Part shown: positions 5,740 through 7,086 of the stretch, in pieces
Numbering within the stretch: position 1 is the first letter of the stretch
Layout: every line of letters starts with the position of its first letter
Assembly (NCBI GenBank): GCA_028709565.1
Contig: JAQVWU010000149.1
Span: 1 to 7,086, forward strand
Origin: Eubacteriales bacterium
GTDB taxonomy: Bacteria > Bacillota > Clostridia > Oscillospirales > CAG-272
Length of the DNA stretch: 7,086 nucleotides
Reading direction: 5' to 3'
Translations under genes and position numbers: made by a program
The notes under the pieces: generated by a model
The model's database searches: none
Told to the model about the DNA's origin: nothing
What the model saw: the letters and a program-made list of their open reading frames with translations, nothing else

Positions 5740-7086
5740 TTATATGTGTTTTTTATATTTATTATAGATATTTTCAAACCACTGTTCACTTGAAGGTATC
5801 GGATGTGTCCGCTCCCAGCGGCACTCGGTGCCGAAATCGGCATATTTAATATAACATAATCGGTCCGATAACGCGGTTTCTATCCCGGGATTATCGTTTA
5901 TAAGATATGATCCGCGGCTTCTCCCGCCTTTTTCTATATATTCCCGTATGGCTGAAAGATAGACATACTGTGTGACCAGAATGTCATAATTTATCGTCAG
6001 TTCGGTAAACAATACCGGGTCATCACTTCTATACGCAAAGTTTCGCAGCTCATTTTCAACACAACCCTGAACGGCGCATACCCGGTCATAATTGCGGATA
6101 AACGCGCCTGCCATGCTCATTCTCTCGCCATACGCTCTTCTTAATTCCATTATATTCGCCTGGGTCAGTTCGCTCACACCGTAGAAATCCAGCAGAACGG
6201 AATCAGCCGCAGCCGGTATCGGTTTCAGCGTTTTGTATTCCGAGGCAATATGCTGTGAAGCGCGCAATGAACTCACCTGTGTGGAATTCAGGGCGCTGCC
6301 GCCCGGACGATAAACACCGAAAATACCGCAAACCTCCCCCACGGCAAACAAATGTTTTATGCTGCTCTCATACCGGATATCAACCGCGAGTCCTCCGTTG
6401 TTATGCTGGGCGCACACATCGATTTCAATCGGTTCACGTTCAAGATCGATTCCGTGGGATAAATATAACTCATATGCCTGATTATTCATATGACGCAGTC
6501 TTTTAATCGGCGAGTCCTGTACCGCTCCGGATTTCGCAAGATACGAGCGCGCTTCATCTGTCAGTTTGTCAATTGAAAATCCTTCGGGATTGTGTGTAAA
6601 ATCTATAAAGGTACGGCGTCCTTTAAGTCGTTCTCCGTATATTGCCATATCAACCGAAGACGAGCCGCTTATCTTACGCGGATCAAAGGGCCACTGGTAA
6701 CCTTTATAAAAGATATTGTCAAAGGCTTCCCCTATGAATTCCGTCGGGTCAGACACTCCGTCTTCTTTTGTTGATATATAACGGGGTATAACCTGTTGAA
6801 AGGTTCCCGAAAGATTCCAGCGAAATTTAGTTGACGCTATACCGTATTGTGATTCGGTAAGATTGACACCTTCCGCGCCGGCTCTGAAAGCGGCGCCATG
6901 AGCACAGGTCTGACTTTCCGGATAAACGGTTGACGCGTAAATTGCTGAAGGGCCCCCCGTCGCGTAAACAATATTAACACATGAAAACATTGTCAGCCCT
7001 AATGGATTTACATCTGTATCCGGATTCATGGCATTAACCGCGAGCAATCCTCTTGAGATATTGTTTTCCGTTATAATTTCAATGAC
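5740..7086 (-). CDS. FAD-dependent oxidoreductase, fumarate reductase/succinate dehydrogenase flavoprotein-like (start beyond right edge)
   Basis: The frame is open from 7086 to the TAA at 5742-5740, giving 448 residues. The codons before the TTG at 7047 are also open and read as protein, so the true start and the N-terminal dinucleotide-binding motif lie outside the window. Visible features of the fumarate-reductase-like flavoprotein fold are IVYATGG (about 6972-6952), the HGAAFRAGA stretch, and AQHNNGG (about 6411-6391) with a His at a position used in substrate binding in the family. They are followed by LFAVGEVCGIFGVYRPGGSA and LNSTQVSSLRA (about 6348-6262), where GE and the Arg typically contact FAD or substrate. 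WNLSGTFQQVIPRY and GYQWPFDPRK set it apart from true FrdA/SdhA, so it is probably a subfamily with an unknown substrate. No iron-sulfur or cytochrome partner is visible. It lies upstream of the symporter gene on the same strand. Confidence 0.85.
   Translation of the reverse strand, partial: VIEIITENNISRGLLAVNAMNPDTDVNPLGLTMFSCVNIVYATGGPSAIYASTVYPESQTCAHGAAFRAGAEGVNLTESQYGIASTKFRWNLSGTFQQVIPRYISTKEDGVSDPTEFIGEAFDNIFYKGYQWPFDPRKISGSSSVDMAIYGERLKGRRTFIDFTHNPEGFSIDKLTDEARSYLAKSGAVQDSPIKRLRHMNNQAYELYLSHGIDLEREPIEIDVCAQHNNGGLAVDIRYESSIKHLFAVGEVCGIFGVYRPGGSALNSTQVSSLRASQHIASEYKTLKPIPAAADSVLLDFYGVSELTQANIMELRRAYGERMSMAGAFIRNYDRVCAVQGCVENELRNFAYRSDDPVLFTELTINYDILVTQYVYLSAIREYIEKGGRSRGSYLINDNPGIETALSDRLCYIKYADFGTECRWERTHPIPSSEQWFENIYNKYKKHI

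Overview
The window looks like a chromosomal piece of an anaerobic, low-to-moderate GC Clostridia-type Firmicute. This rests on sigma-A-type promoters, purine-rich ribosome binding sites, a lipoprotein of a substrate-binding family common in Clostridia, a secreted protein with a C-terminal PQTSD/hydrophobic/KKK tail, and an ACT-less homoserine dehydrogenase. I cannot name a species. I see no rRNA, tRNA, CRISPR array, transposase or phage gene.

Layout. (1) Positions 1-579, minus strand: the N-terminal 193 residues of a substrate-binding lipoprotein that runs off the left edge. It is served by a perfect-consensus TTGACA-17-TATAAT promoter and an approximately 130-nt leader. (2) A 452-bp divergent intergenic region. 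(3) Positions 1032-1862, plus strand: a secreted beta-sandwich-like protein with an Ala/Pro/Glu-rich stalk and a cell-wall-sorting-like tail. It has its own extended -10 promoter, a dyad near the transcript start and a rho-independent terminator. (4) Positions 2061-4344, plus strand: a probable two-gene operon starting from a second extended -10 promoter. It encodes a membrane-anchored transglutaminase-like protein whose catalytic Cys position is Ser, then a homoserine dehydrogenase without its ACT domain. (5) Positions 4283-7086, minus strand: a sodium:alanine/glycine (AGCS) symporter preceded by a fumarate-reductase-like FAD oxidoreductase that is cut by the right edge. The symporter overlaps the homoserine dehydrogenase tail to tail by 62 bp, and a 14-bp perfect inverted repeat lies between it and the oxidoreductase gene.

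Functionally the window mixes envelope/uptake genes (binding lipoprotein, surface protein, membrane transglutaminase-like protein) with amino-acid metabolism and transport (homoserine dehydrogenase, amino-acid symporter) and a redox flavoprotein of unknown substrate. I do not see a coherent new multi-gene system. The points most worth a second look are the Cys-to-Ser transglutaminase-like protein paired with homoserine dehydrogenase, the loss of the ACT domain exactly where two convergent genes overlap, and the inverted repeat in front of the symporter.
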